DNA from: Phycisphaeraceae bacterium
GTDB taxonomy: Bacteria > Planctomycetota > Phycisphaerae > Phycisphaerales > Phycisphaeraceae
Reading direction: 5' to 3'
DNA: 64,000 bases
Assembly: GCA_028284155.1 (NCBI GenBank)
Contig: JANQSF010000012.1
Coordinates: forward strand, 62,001 to 126,000
In this document: positions 24,675 to 33,447 of the stretch, one piece after another
Position numbering within the stretch: the first letter of the stretch is position 1
How the letters are laid out: each line of letters begins with the position of its first letter
Position numbers and translations under genes: made by a program
Notes under the pieces: generated by a model
The model's database searches: none
The model's input: the letters and a program-made list of their open reading frames with translations, nothing else
Told to the model about the DNA's origin: nothing

Positions 24675-26054
24675 TCACGCCACACGCCGCCGCCGCACGG
24701 CGATGCCAGCAACGATCAGCAAAGCCAGGCCGGCCGACCCCGGTTCCGGCACGACCCTGACGGGCCCGGTCAGCCGCTGGACAAAGCCGTCGGCACCGGC
24801 CGCGCCGATCGTGCCCACCGCCGCGCCGTCCACGGTTTTGAAGGTGAACTCGAGCGACGGCCGAGCCGCGGACAGCGCGGCCTCGCCCATGAAGCCCTGC
24901 ATCGCCGCCAGGTCGTCGGACGCGCGCAACGCCAGGTAGCGCATCGGCTGACCGTCGCCGTGTACCTGCAGCCCGACCGGCAGACCCATGTCGGTCAGGT
25001 AACCGTCGAGGAAGTAGTAAGGGTCAGCCGGGTCCGGTTCGGCGTTGGGCTGAAGCAGCCAACCGTCGGGCAACATCACGTCGTCAAGTAATAGCGGATC
25101 GATCCCGAACACGAGGTACGGAATGTGCTGGTCTCCAACCGGGATGACCGGATCGCCCAGGATCGGGCTGAACATGACCTCGTAGGTGAACTCCGTCCCT
25201 TCCGCGTTCATGCTCTTGAGCGCGAAGGTCGTTTGCGGCGCGGCCTGCGCCGACGTGTTCAACGGCCCGCCGATCAGCCCGCGCGTCTCCAGCACGAGCG
25301 ACTCGTTGTACAACGTGTTGAACTCACGCCGATCGGTCGGTGACATGCCCTCGGCGAACGGGTGACGTGCGGGCAGGTCCTGAAACGGGTCGCGATCCTG
25401 GTTGCTCTGCGTGTGGTTGTTGGTCACGCCGTTGCGGTTGTCGTGACCGAACCCCAGCATGTGCGAGAACTCGTGCTCGCCGATGTTCTTGACCGTGTTG
25501 GCCTGCGTCGGGTCTTTCACCGCCGTGTTCAGCACGATGATCTTGCCGCCGTTGAAGAACGGCGACGTCGCCTTGCCCTGCGCGTTCGTCGGCACCATCG
25601 GCAGCGCGGCCGCCGCGTTGCTCGTCCCCAGCGTCGTCTTGAGCTTCTTCTCGCCGATCATCGTGCCGGCCGGCTCGAACGTCACCTCCACGGGGTTCAC
25701 CGTGCCGGCCGGCGCCTTGCCCGTCGCGTTGAACATGACCATGATCTGAATATGCGCGTTGCGGCGGTCCAGCCGCGCCTGCCACCGATCGATGCCCATC
25801 TTCAGCAGGTTGTGACGGTTCGCGTTCATCGGGTCGTTCTGGATGAACACGTTGATCTTGGTCGGGTTCTGGGCCGTCCCGCGCATCCAGCGCGGCGCAA
25901 CCGTCGTCCCGCCCGTCTTTTCCAGACGAACCTCGACAGCCGGCAGCCCGAGCACGCTCGCGTGCAAGGCCGACGCGCTCAACAGCAGGACCGCAAGCGT
26001 CCCAACCACCACGGTGCGCCCCGCGCACCACGTCCACCCACGACGATTCAACAT
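24675..26054 (-). CDS. PEP-CTERM-anchored metzincin-like metalloprotease
   Basis: 459 aa from ATG 26054, preceded by GAGGAGG at 8 nt. The signal peptide spans ~1-33 (VVVGTLAVLLLSASALHAS). The zinc motif HEFSHMLGFGHD matches HExxHxxGxxH of metzincins. The protein ends with VVPEPGSAGLALLIVAGIAVRRRR, the PEP-CTERM sorting signal (PEP, hydrophobic helix, Arg cluster), so it is likely processed by an exosortase and surface-attached or released. The middle region (~240-410) is beta-rich and unrecognised. Confidence 0.85.
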   Translation of the reverse strand: MLNRRGWTWCAGRTVVVGTLAVLLLSASALHASVLGLPAVEVRLEKTGGTTVAPRWMRGTAQNPTKINVFIQNDPMNANRHNLLKMGIDRWQARLDRRNAHIQIMVMFNATGKAPAGTVNPVEVTFEPAGTMIGEKKLKTTLGTSNAAAALPMVPTNAQGKATSPFFNGGKIIVLNTAVKDPTQANTVKNIGEHEFSHMLGFGHDNRNGVTNNHTQSNQDRDPFQDLPARHPFAEGMSPTDRREFNTLYNESLVLETRGLIGGPLNTSAQAAPQTTFALKSMNAEGTEFTYEVMFSPILGDPVIPVGDQHIPYLVFGIDPLLLDDVMLPDGWLLQPNAEPDPADPYYFLDGYLTDMGLPVGLQVHGDGQPMRYLALRASDDLAAMQGFMGEAALSAARPSLEFTFKTVDGAAVGTIGAAGADGFVQRLTGPVRVVPEPGSAGLALLIVAGIAVRRRRVA

Positions 26055-26269
26055 GTTGACCTCCTCTGTGCGAACGCACCACGCATCTGAACATGCCCGA
26101 ACGGGCACTACCCGGTCGGGGAAATGCGCCGCCAGTATACCCGATCGCGTCGCAAAGCTGAAGGCCGCGACAACCACTAATCACGCAATAGCATGGGGCC
26201 ATCCCTCAAATGGGGCTGGCCAGGCGTGTCGTGGCGTCGATATCCAGTGTTAACCCGGGGGCGACGGCC

Positions 26270-26833
26270 TCAGATCGGGCTGTCGCCCGACTTGAGCATC
26301 TCGACTGCCTGCGCGGCACGCCGGCCGCGAGTCTCTTGCTTCTTGGCCGACCCAATCCAAAGCGCCAGGTTGCGACGCTTCGACGGGGTCAAGGCTTCAA
26401 AGGCCTTGCGCGCCGCGGCGTCACTGGCCAAAGCCGTCTGCAACTCGTCCGGCATCGCCACGTCGGTTGGCTGCGTGCCCTCCAGCAGTTCCCACGCACC
26501 GGACGCGCGGGCGGCCTCCACCGCGGCCAGGCCGGCCGACGCCATCTTCCCCGCCTCGATCATGCGCTCCGCACGCTGTCGGTTGAGCTGCGACCACCTG
26601 CTGTTGGCGGTGCGCGGCGTGAACTTGCGCGCATACCGGTCGTCGTCCAACCGACGCATCAGGCTGTCGATCCAACCGAAACACAACGCCTCCTCCACAG
26701 CGTCGTCATAGGGCAACGCCGGCTTGCCCGTGTGCTTCTTGTCAAACACGACCCACACCTCGGACGTGTCAGCGTGGTGCTTGCGCAACCACGCCCGCCA
26801 CTTGGCCCGTGTTGTGACGTGGAGTTGGTTCAT
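26270..26833 (-). CDS. YdeI/OmpD-associated family protein
   Basis: 187 aa. It has the DUF1905/YdeI-like signatures RAWLRKHHADTSEVWVVFDKKHTG, YDDAVEEALCFGWIDS and FTPRTANSRWSQLNRQRAERMI, and the C-terminal FEALTPSKRRNLALWIGSAKKQETRGRR motif; I give these as the parts visible in the translation. E. coli YdeI is linked to antimicrobial-peptide resistance, but a molecular activity is not known. Full length and intact. ATG 26833. Confidence 0.85.
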   Translation of the reverse strand: MNQLHVTTRAKWRAWLRKHHADTSEVWVVFDKKHTGKPALPYDDAVEEALCFGWIDSLMRRLDDDRYARKFTPRTANSRWSQLNRQRAERMIEAGKMASAGLAAVEAARASGAWELLEGTQPTDVAMPDELQTALASDAAARKAFEALTPSKRRNLALWIGSAKKQETRGRRAAQAVEMLKSGDSPI

Positions 26834-26883
26834 GCGTGCCGCGTGCGGGGCATCTTACAGCGCACCGCCCACACACTTACTCA

Positions 26884-28320
26884 TCAACGTTTCGACGAGA
26901 CGTCACCGCCCTGCTTCCCGTCCCCGCTCGTCGGCCGAGTCTTCCACCCGTCCACTGTCAGCTCGCCGTGAACGCCGCACTTGAAAAGCAGCGGCTTTTC
27001 CAACCCCGGCTTCGCGTCGGTCTTCGCGTTCTCATAAGCGTCCGCGTCGGCCACGTTGGTCAGCCGATTGTTGCGGATCGTCGCGCCTCGCATCACCTCG
27101 TTCCGCAGCAGCGGCCGCGACAGGCCGACGCACTCGACGATATTGTCAACAATCTTGATCGTGCGCATGTCGCTCTTTCGGTTCAGCGCGAACAGGCCTT
27201 CCTTGCGCGGCGTGACCGTCGTCCGCGTGCGGATCTCGTTGTTCCGCACGGTCAGGTTGTTGTAAGGCTCGTTGATCCAGATCACGCCCCGGCCCGGGTT
27301 GTTCACCAGGTTGTTGTGAAACTCCGCAGGCCCCGGCGCGGGCGCTCTGCCGAACCCCGAGATCAAGTTCCCGCCGTCCCGCTTCACGTCGAAGTCGAAC
27401 AGGTTGTGGTTGATCTCCACGCCGTTGCGGACAAACTCGATCGCGTAGCTCGTCGTGAAGTAGTTGTGATGGATGTGAAACGTCCGCCCCTTCTCCGGCA
27501 CCGGCCCGCCCGCGTACTTGGGGATCGACACCGCCCCGTGCAGGACGTTGTGATCGATCTCCATGTGCTGCTCGTTCTCAAACGGGAACTCGATCGAAAA
27601 GTTCAGGTCGATCGTGTTGTGATGGATGCGGATGTTCCGCCCGCCGCGCCCTTTCACCCCGTAATGCCCGCCGGACTTGCCCGGCCGAGCCGCGCCAGGG
27701 CCGAACCGGTTGTGCGCGATCTCGCTGTCCGTCGTCCACGTCGTAAAGATCGCCCCGCCGGCGATCCCGCCCTCGACGCCCGGCACCCCGCCCCGCTTCC
27801 ACCGCCCGCCCGCGCCGACAAACTCGCAGTCGTGAATCTTGACGTGCCTCATTTTGAAACATCGCACGCCGCAATACAGCACGTTCTCGATCCGCAGGTG
27901 ATGCAGCGTCACATGCTGGTTGTTGAACCCGAACACCGCCCCGTGCACGTTCGGCCCGCGCAGCGTCATATGCGAGATCGTGATGTTCTTGGCCTTGTCC
28001 TGTAGGCGGATGAGATACGCGCGCGAGTCCAACCCGTTCAGCTTCGACTCCGGGTCGGGCAGCGACTTGGTGGAAGGTTTCCACTCAGCCGTGTGCGTAA
28101 TGACCGTCTTGCCGACACCCGCGCCCTTGAGCGTCATCCCCGTCTTCGGCTGCAACGGTCCAGCCAACTTAAACGTGCCCGGCCCAATCTCGACCGTGCT
28201 CCCCTCCGCCCCATCGCGCACCGCGGCGACGAGTTGCTCGGTTGTCGTCACGGTCTTCGCGTTGGCCGGCGGCGCGGCCAACAAGATCAGCAACAGGCCT
28301 AATACAATCAAACATTTCAC
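26884..28320 (-). CDS. secreted right-handed parallel beta-helix protein (pectate-lyase-like/NosD-like)
   Basis: 478 aa. The signal peptide spans 1-21 (LLLILLAAPPANA), and ATG 28320 follows AAGGAG at 9 nt. After TTEQLVAAVRDGAEGSTVEIGPGTFKLAGPL the protein is a series of ~22-residue coils with IRIHHNTID, MEIDHNVLHGA, FHIHHNYF and VEINHNLFDF, the stacked His-Asn ladders of carbohydrate-active beta-helices. It could be a polysaccharide lyase/epimerase or a binding protein; catalytic residues cannot be picked out with confidence. It would act in the periplasm or outside the cell. Confidence 0.8.
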   Translation of the reverse strand: MKCLIVLGLLLILLAAPPANAKTVTTTEQLVAAVRDGAEGSTVEIGPGTFKLAGPLQPKTGMTLKGAGVGKTVITHTAEWKPSTKSLPDPESKLNGLDSRAYLIRLQDKAKNITISHMTLRGPNVHGAVFGFNNQHVTLHHLRIENVLYCGVRCFKMRHVKIHDCEFVGAGGRWKRGGVPGVEGGIAGGAIFTTWTTDSEIAHNRFGPGAARPGKSGGHYGVKGRGGRNIRIHHNTIDLNFSIEFPFENEQHMEIDHNVLHGAVSIPKYAGGPVPEKGRTFHIHHNYFTTSYAIEFVRNGVEINHNLFDFDVKRDGGNLISGFGRAPAPGPAEFHNNLVNNPGRGVIWINEPYNNLTVRNNEIRTRTTVTPRKEGLFALNRKSDMRTIKIVDNIVECVGLSRPLLRNEVMRGATIRNNRLTNVADADAYENAKTDAKPGLEKPLLFKCGVHGELTVDGWKTRPTSGDGKQGGDVSSKR

Positions 28321-28446
28321 GTCGAAACTCCTTGTGAAAATGACACCCGGCCCCGGTCATTGGCCGACCGTGACCGGTGGTAAGCGTCGGCAAGATGATT
28401 TGATTGGCTGGGATGGTTGTTCCGTACGCCGTGATCTACGGAATCC

Positions 28447-28923
28447 CTACTCGAAATCGTACACATAGACCGCGACGCCCGACTCGCAAAGCGTCTTGAT
28501 AATGACAGGCTCGATCTTCTCCCACTTGCCGCCCGCAAGCCCGCAACCGATCCGGGGCATGTGAACGGAGGCCGACAGTTCGTTTGCCTTGTCAGCCACC
28601 CGCTCGAGACAGGACTCGATCGCGTCGTAACGGACGGGCGGGCCCTTGCTTCCGGTCTTCATCCCACGTTGGCCGATCATGTTGGCGACCCAGACGTACG
28701 TCTCAACCTGTACGAACTGCACGGCGCCCAGTCCGAAGTCGTTCCGTGCTCGATTGCGGTGCCAATCGCGGTAAGACGTTTCCGGCTCCTTCCAACGCTT
28801 GCTGATGGCAAGCACGAACCCCTTGCCCCAACCGCCCAGGTCGTTGCAGATATGGGCAATGATCTTCACACCCTTCGCTTGCGGCTGCGTCGCGTCGCCT
28901 TTGAGGTAGTTGATCCTGGTCAC
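28447..28923 (-). CDS. macro domain protein (ADP-ribose binding, TARG1/DarG-like)
   Basis: 158 aa if started at GTG 28923, where the domain begins TRINYLKGDATQPQAKGVKI; the frame is open to 29001. ADP-ribose loop 1 is AHICNDLGGWGKGFVLAISKRW and loop 2 is MPRIGCGLAGGKWEKIEPII. This loop-1 pattern, with a Lys after GWGKG, is that of the OARD1/DarG group, which removes ADP-ribose from glutamate or DNA bases. No DarT-like toxin gene is adjacent, so it may be a stand-alone hydrolase. Confidence 0.85.
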   Translation of the reverse strand: MTRINYLKGDATQPQAKGVKIIAHICNDLGGWGKGFVLAISKRWKEPETSYRDWHRNRARNDFGLGAVQFVQVETYVWVANMIGQRGMKTGSKGPPVRYDAIESCLERVADKANELSASVHMPRIGCGLAGGKWEKIEPVIIKTLCESGVAVYVYDFE

Positions 28924-29027
28924 TTGGCTTGTCCGTGCGTGACTGTGGCCACTGCTTTGAGCAACCCCGGCCCAAACGATTTCTTGAGTTTGGCGTTGCA
29001 AGGGAGACCTGTGTTCTGTCCTTGCTC

Positions 29028-29684
29028 AGCCGTGGTAAATCCGAGCATGAGCCACAGCCAACCGCCGGCACATTAAAACAGATAGCCAAGCAGATCGACC
29101 ACTCCGGACGGCCAACTCCGATCGGACACCGACTTAATCATGGCCTCCTCCACGGGCTCGTCGCCTATACCGATCGTTTCGTGCTCGTGAACTTTCATCC
29201 ATCGCAGCCGATTGGAGATGGGTACAAAGCCGTTGCGTTCATAGAGCCGCGCGTCGTCTGCGAACAGCATGAGAAAGTCGACAGCAAAGTCGCCAGCCAA
29301 TGTTTCGACCGCACCCAGCAGTTGCGAGGCAATCCCCTGACCGCGATGCGACGTCGCCACACAGACGTCGATGATGCCGAAAATCTTCACCGGTCCGTCC
29401 GTCGTGCCGATGACCCGGTGCTCAAGCGCCACGTGGCCGACCAGCCTGCCGTCCTTAGTCGCCAGAAACCGCCGGCCTGGGACCTGCTTCGCATAGATAC
29501 GAGAGGCCGTAAACGACGCCTCAGGAAAACTTGCAGCCAACAGCTCACGGATCGCGACTGACTGGCTCGCGTCGATTCGAAACTCGTCGATCAGTTCTGT
29601 TTTCAGTTGATTACACATCGTGAATTCGCAGTCCGTACTCAGCCGTGGTGGATCCGAGCATCAACCACAGCCGCCCGCCGACGC
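29028..29684. repeat. ~46-bp direct repeats flanking the GNAT gene
   Basis: CTCAGCCGTGGTAAATCCGA (29028 onward, continuing GCATGAGCCACAGCCAACCGCCGGCAC) and CTCAGCCGTGGTGGATCCGA (29638 onward, continuing GCATCAACCACAGCCGCCCGCCGACGC) match at about 80-85% by eye. They bracket the acetyltransferase gene exactly. Confidence 0.6.
29073..29618 (-). CDS. GNAT family N-acetyltransferase
   Basis: 181 aa. The acetyl-CoA-binding motif A is IIDVCVATSHRGQGIASQLLGAVE, with the R/QxxGxG/A element HRGQGIA. The preceding strands carry GRLVGHVALEHRVI, and LMLFADDARLYERNGFVP is the typical motif B region. Substrate unknown. The gene sits alone between two ~46-bp direct repeats. Confidence 0.85.
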   Translation of the reverse strand: MCNQLKTELIDEFRIDASQSVAIRELLAASFPEASFTASRIYAKQVPGRRFLATKDGRLVGHVALEHRVIGTTDGPVKIFGIIDVCVATSHRGQGIASQLLGAVETLAGDFAVDFLMLFADDARLYERNGFVPISNRLRWMKVHEHETIGIGDEPVEEAMIKSVSDRSWPSGVVDLLGYLF

Positions 29685-29790
29685 ATGAACAGTCTTCGTC
29701 ACGTAGACTCCCAGTTCATCCTGTGGCTTGACGTGACTGATTTACGCAGCCGTAGGGGGATTCTACAGACGGCCCGTTGCGAGTCCCGCG

Positions 29791-31002
29791 TTGCATTTCA
29801 TCATGGCTCCATTTGGCAGCGTTGGCGACGTGTTACCGTTCCTGGGCATCGGCCGCGGCCTGCGTGACCGTGGACATCGAGTGTCCGTCGTTGCCTCTGA
29901 GTACTTCCGGGGTCATGTCGAAAAGGCCGGCCTCGATTTGATCGCGGTGTCCTCCAGCCGGGAGTATCTAGACAGTATCGAGCGTTTCGCGGCAACACCG
30001 CCAGATGACCAGGCATGGTGTAATCAAGAACTTGCCCTTTATGCCCAGCGGTCGCAGTTTGAGGCCGTCGCGGACCTACGGCAACAAGTCGTCGGCCCGA
30101 CTGGCGTGGTCGCCTCCTACTTCGCCCGCGGCGCGTTCAACGCCGCGGAGCGATTCAAAATGCCCTTGGTCACCGTGCTCACGACCGTGCAGGCGACGCG
30201 TTACTTGAGTGGCGGGAAGACGCCGGGGGACATCACCGCCCGTGCCAAGTGGGTCCAGAAGGTGACACCGATCATCCGCGAGACGAATGCGTTTCGCGCC
30301 GAAGTCGGCCTCCCGCCAGTGGGTCGGCCGTTCATGCCAAAGTGGTTCTCACCGCGAGCGATCGTCGGCTTGTTTCCAACGTGGTTCGAGCCCCGTCATG
30401 AGGAGTGGCCGGACCATCTGTTCCAGACCGGATTCCTGCTCGATGACAACCGGGTGGGTCAGGCGATACCGCCAGCGATCAAGTCATTCGTCGAAGCGGG
30501 CGAGCCGCCCATCGTTGTCAGCGCCGCTTCGTGGCTGACCGATACACGTGCATACATCGCCGTGACCCAAAATAGCTGCCGACGCCTCAGTAGACGTGTT
30601 GTCATTCTCTCGCCGGCCGGCCGGACGCTACCCGACGACCTGCCCGAGTCCGTGTTCTTGACCGATTTCGTCCCGTTCTCATACCTGCTGCCCCGGTCTG
30701 CCGCAATTGTGCACAGCATGGGCATCGGGACAATTGCGCAGTCACTCGCCGCAGGCATTCCCCAGGTGGGCGTGCCGCACCTGATTGAACAGGCGGACAA
30801 CGCGGCGCGGGTCCAGTGCCTCGGCGTCAGCCGAACGATCTCACCCAAAGACCTGACGGTAGACAGGTTGGTAGCGACATTGCAGGAACTACTGTCTTCG
30901 CCCGAAGTCCGCTCGCGGTGCGTCGCAGTATCGCAACGGTTTGAGGGTGTCGACCCGATCGGCGACGCTTGTGCGATCATTGAACGCGCGTGCGTTACAT
31001 GA
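29791..31002 (+). CDS. GT1 (UGT/MGT-like) glycosyltransferase
   Basis: 403 aa from TTG 29791 (alternative ATG 29803). The start HFIMAPFGSVGDVLPFLGIGRGL is the classic GT1 opening in which a glycine-rich loop contacts both substrates. The C-terminal donor domain contains FVPFSYLLPRSAAIVHSMGIGTIAQSLAAGIPQVGVPHLIEQADNA (key: HSMGIGT, PQVGVP, EQADNA), equivalent to the PSPG-like region. Acceptors of this family are lipids, sterols or polyketides. It is the first of three glycan genes here. Confidence 0.88.
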   Translation: MHFIMAPFGSVGDVLPFLGIGRGLRDRGHRVSVVASEYFRGHVEKAGLDLIAVSSSREYLDSIERFAATPPDDQAWCNQELALYAQRSQFEAVADLRQQVVGPTGVVASYFARGAFNAAERFKMPLVTVLTTVQATRYLSGGKTPGDITARAKWVQKVTPIIRETNAFRAEVGLPPVGRPFMPKWFSPRAIVGLFPTWFEPRHEEWPDHLFQTGFLLDDNRVGQAIPPAIKSFVEAGEPPIVVSAASWLTDTRAYIAVTQNSCRRLSRRVVILSPAGRTLPDDLPESVFLTDFVPFSYLLPRSAAIVHSMGIGTIAQSLAAGIPQVGVPHLIEQADNAARVQCLGVSRTISPKDLTVDRLVATLQELLSSPEVRSRCVAVSQRFEGVDPIGDACAIIERACVT

Positions 31003-31138
31003 ATTGAAAAAGCAGCACGCCGCCTGATCAGAGAACATCGACAGAGCTGTACAACAACTCCAAGGCTGGATGACCGACTCGCACTTTGCCAGCCAAGTCG
31101 TAGAACATCACATCACGAACCATCTGAAATGGACCCCG

Positions 31139-31819
31139 CTATGTGGCGCGTGGCAGCTTCAGCGCCTTCATCTCCTGGCTTAACGCCGACTCCAATTCGG
31201 TGGCGAAGTTCGAATCGAAATACTCGAAGTCCTGCACCGAGTGCCGTCGAGCAACCCGGGCCCCGGCGACCACATCTGCAAGCCGATCCCGATCAACTTT
31301 CCCATCACTCACGATTCTCGTGACAAGGTCGGCGGCAACATCAACAGGGTGATGTAAGAGGTCGTGGTACGCCACTTTGCAGATGTCGGCTGTGGGGGGA
31401 GAGATAGCCCACTTGGATACGAACCCCCGCCAGTAGGCGCTCATGCTGTAGGCGAACTTCTTCCAAGAACTGTGACTGGCCTTGAGGCCTTCATGCCGGC
31501 ACGCATATCGGAAATAAGAGACGATGGACTCGAATGGAGTGCGGTATTGCACAACGGTCAGGGAACCCGGTACGGGTCGGCGGGCCAGGCGGAAGTCGTG
31601 GTTCTTCTGAAACCGCGTCTTAGGATCGGGGCATGGATACTGGCGGCAATGGCCGTAGAACTCGCAATAAGTGAATACTTCCCCGCGCTGAAAACCGCGC
31701 GACTCTGGGGGTGGATGACTGTTGAAATACTCGTAGAGAGTCCGCTGCAGCAGGTGGTGCCCGCTCCGCGGAAACGTCATGCACTGCACGCGCCTCAGTT
31801 GCTCGAATCGAGTCATCAT
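31139..31819 (-). CDS. sulfotransferase-like protein
   Basis: 226 aa from one of two adjacent ATGs (31819). The 5'-phosphosulfate loop is FPRSGHHLLQRTLYEYF and the 3'-phosphate-binding segment is YRTPFESIVSYFRYACR, so PAPS-dependent sulfation is the likely reaction. The middle has KFAYSMSAYWRGFVSKW and the VAYHDLLHHPVDVA segment typical of carbohydrate sulfotransferases. Base composition here is clearly lower in GC than the flanks. It probably modifies a surface glycan with the neighbouring glycosyltransferases. Confidence 0.75.
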   Translation of the reverse strand: MMTRFEQLRRVQCMTFPRSGHHLLQRTLYEYFNSHPPPESRGFQRGEVFTYCEFYGHCRQYPCPDPKTRFQKNHDFRLARRPVPGSLTVVQYRTPFESIVSYFRYACRHEGLKASHSSWKKFAYSMSAYWRGFVSKWAISPPTADICKVAYHDLLHHPVDVAADLVTRIVSDGKVDRDRLADVVAGARVARRHSVQDFEYFDSNFATELESALSQEMKALKLPRAT

Positions 31820-31935
31820 CAACGTGGCGATTGCTCCACTACTCAGCGTTCGGGTGGCACGCGGCACGACGCTCGGCAGTGCGGAACCGTCGTAGCGCGA
31901 TCAACGCCGCGCAACGTCAGGGCAAGGCGAGGATA

Positions 31936-32619
31936 TCACGGCTGGCGCCCGAGCGTGTGGGGTAGATCACAGAGCGACTTGTCGAAGGTCAAGTACCACG
32001 CAATGAACAGCCGCTCCATGACGTACCCAATTGACTTGGCGCTGCTGGCGATGAACGGTAATTTGTTTTGACGCTGAAGACACCACTGTATCATGGGGAA
32101 CGACCATTCCATAAACGCGTTGAAGTCGGCGCTTCGCATGATCCAGTAGTTGGCAAACAGCGCCGACCTGTCCGTCCGAAAGCGCTGAGGGATCTTTCTG
32201 TCAAAGGCCCGGAACAAGGTCTCGATGAAGGCCCCCATCCCGCGATGCCAAAACTCACCTTGAGCGAAAACTGGCCTCCGTAGATTGTAAAACAGCCAGC
32301 CGAGGATGTCGTACTCTTCCAAAAGATTGTCAATCAAGGGTATATCACTACCGCAGAGAGTAAATGCCGTCTTGTCGCGTTGGCGGTACGACGTAAAGCC
32401 AATCCAGTCCGTATCCAACCAACGGTCCGCATTGCGCCAGATATGCAACATGGCGCCGTACTCGACGAGGAGTGTTCGATTGACCTCCGTCTCCAACTCG
32501 GGGCAGTTGGCCGCGATGTCGGGATTAACACATGGCTCCAACCCGAAAGGAACATACGGCGCATGATCAAACAATCGATCGCGCTGGTCTGGCCGGTAGA
32601 AGAGCTGATACACGGGCAT
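31936..32619 (-). CDS. DUF4422-like capsular polysaccharide glycosyltransferase-like protein
   Basis: 227 aa from ATG 32619. It begins MPVYQLFYRPDQRDRLFDHA and contains LLVEYGAMLHIWRNADRWLDTDWIGFTSYRQ, reminiscent of the DUF4422 pattern in which a Y-x-G-x-x-x-Y-R segment follows the N-terminal E/N-rich stretch. FYNLRRPVFAQGEFWHRGMGAF and FANYWIMRSADFNAFMEW follow. The family is found in capsule clusters and is thought to transfer sugars. My match is moderate. Lower GC than the rest of the window. Confidence 0.55.
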   Translation of the reverse strand: MPVYQLFYRPDQRDRLFDHAPYVPFGLEPCVNPDIAANCPELETEVNRTLLVEYGAMLHIWRNADRWLDTDWIGFTSYRQRDKTAFTLCGSDIPLIDNLLEEYDILGWLFYNLRRPVFAQGEFWHRGMGAFIETLFRAFDRKIPQRFRTDRSALFANYWIMRSADFNAFMEWSFPMIQWCLQRQNKLPFIASSAKSIGYVMERLFIAWYLTFDKSLCDLPHTLGRQP

Positions 32620-33447
32620 CGAATACGTTCTTAAAAGAGTACCAGGTCGAACAATCAAACGGACCTATCCGCTCTTTTACCCCAATGGCCCAAGCGAATA
32701 GGCCATCTAATCAAGACTGATTGTGGTTGACCCGGACTTTCATCACGTCCTGAAGAACGCCTGCCAGTAGACAAACCTCACCCAAAAAGGTCAAGTCGCG
32801 CACAAGAACGGTCGCGTTTTTGAGCCGCCAATTGCTGTAAGGTCACTCGTCCCGCGGCGTCATCAACGTTTCGTATCAACCCCGTGCGCACCGCCGCGCG
32901 GCATCACACCGACTTGTCGGCGACACGGATCTCCGCTCGGCGCGGTCGCTGTCGCTGATCAATTTTGAGACCGCCGGTACCGCGTGGCCCGTGGCGGGAT
33001 CGTGTCAGGGTGGCGGCTCAATCGTGGCAGGGCTTGTCAGGGCAAATACGCGCGTCGAGACGGACCATGCACGGCAAACGGTTTACATCACGTGCTTTGC
33101 AAGCAAAGCGCCGCCGAACAAGCGGTTGGCGGGCGTGTCGGGGTGACATGTGGGCCGACAGACGGCAAACCGTTGGTTTACATGACGTTAAAGTCGATTT
33201 CAGGCCGATTGGGGGAGGGGTGGGGTTGGTGAACCCGCCACTGGTGACTTGGGTCGGGTTTGTAGGAGAGGGTTTGGCGGGGTTGCGAGGTGGGCGCAAA
33301 GTCGCAGAGCCCTCACCCCGGCACTCTCCTCAGGGCAAAGGGAGTCGGAGGCAAGAAATGTGTCGGTTTATGAATAAGGATCGGCCCCCGCGGCGTTCGG
33401 CTGGTATCTTCCCGTTTCGCTTATCCCTTACCCCGGAGCCTCTTGCC
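32620..33447. other. 828-nt gene-free region upstream of the EF-hand protein
   Basis: No supported gene on either strand. It holds a degenerate direct repeat, ACGGCAAACGGTTTACATCA at 33071 and ACGGCAAACCGTTGGTTTAC at 33162 (the second has a short insert), each followed by a CG. A G-rich run (GGGGGAGGGGTGGGG) lies near 33211-33226. The frame of the EF-hand gene is open through part of it, but the signal peptide fixes the start at 33448. Confidence 0.5.

Noticed and set aside
29028..29684. Integron attC sites flanking the GNAT gene
   Set aside because: The repeats do not contain GTTRRRY/RYYYAAC core sites in the needed arrangement and no integron integrase is visible, so only a generic direct-repeat cassette is proposed.
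32965..33447. N-terminal extension of the EF-hand protein
   Set aside because: A clear signal peptide begins at ATG 33448. The upstream 161 codons are low-complexity and would put the signal peptide inside the protein.
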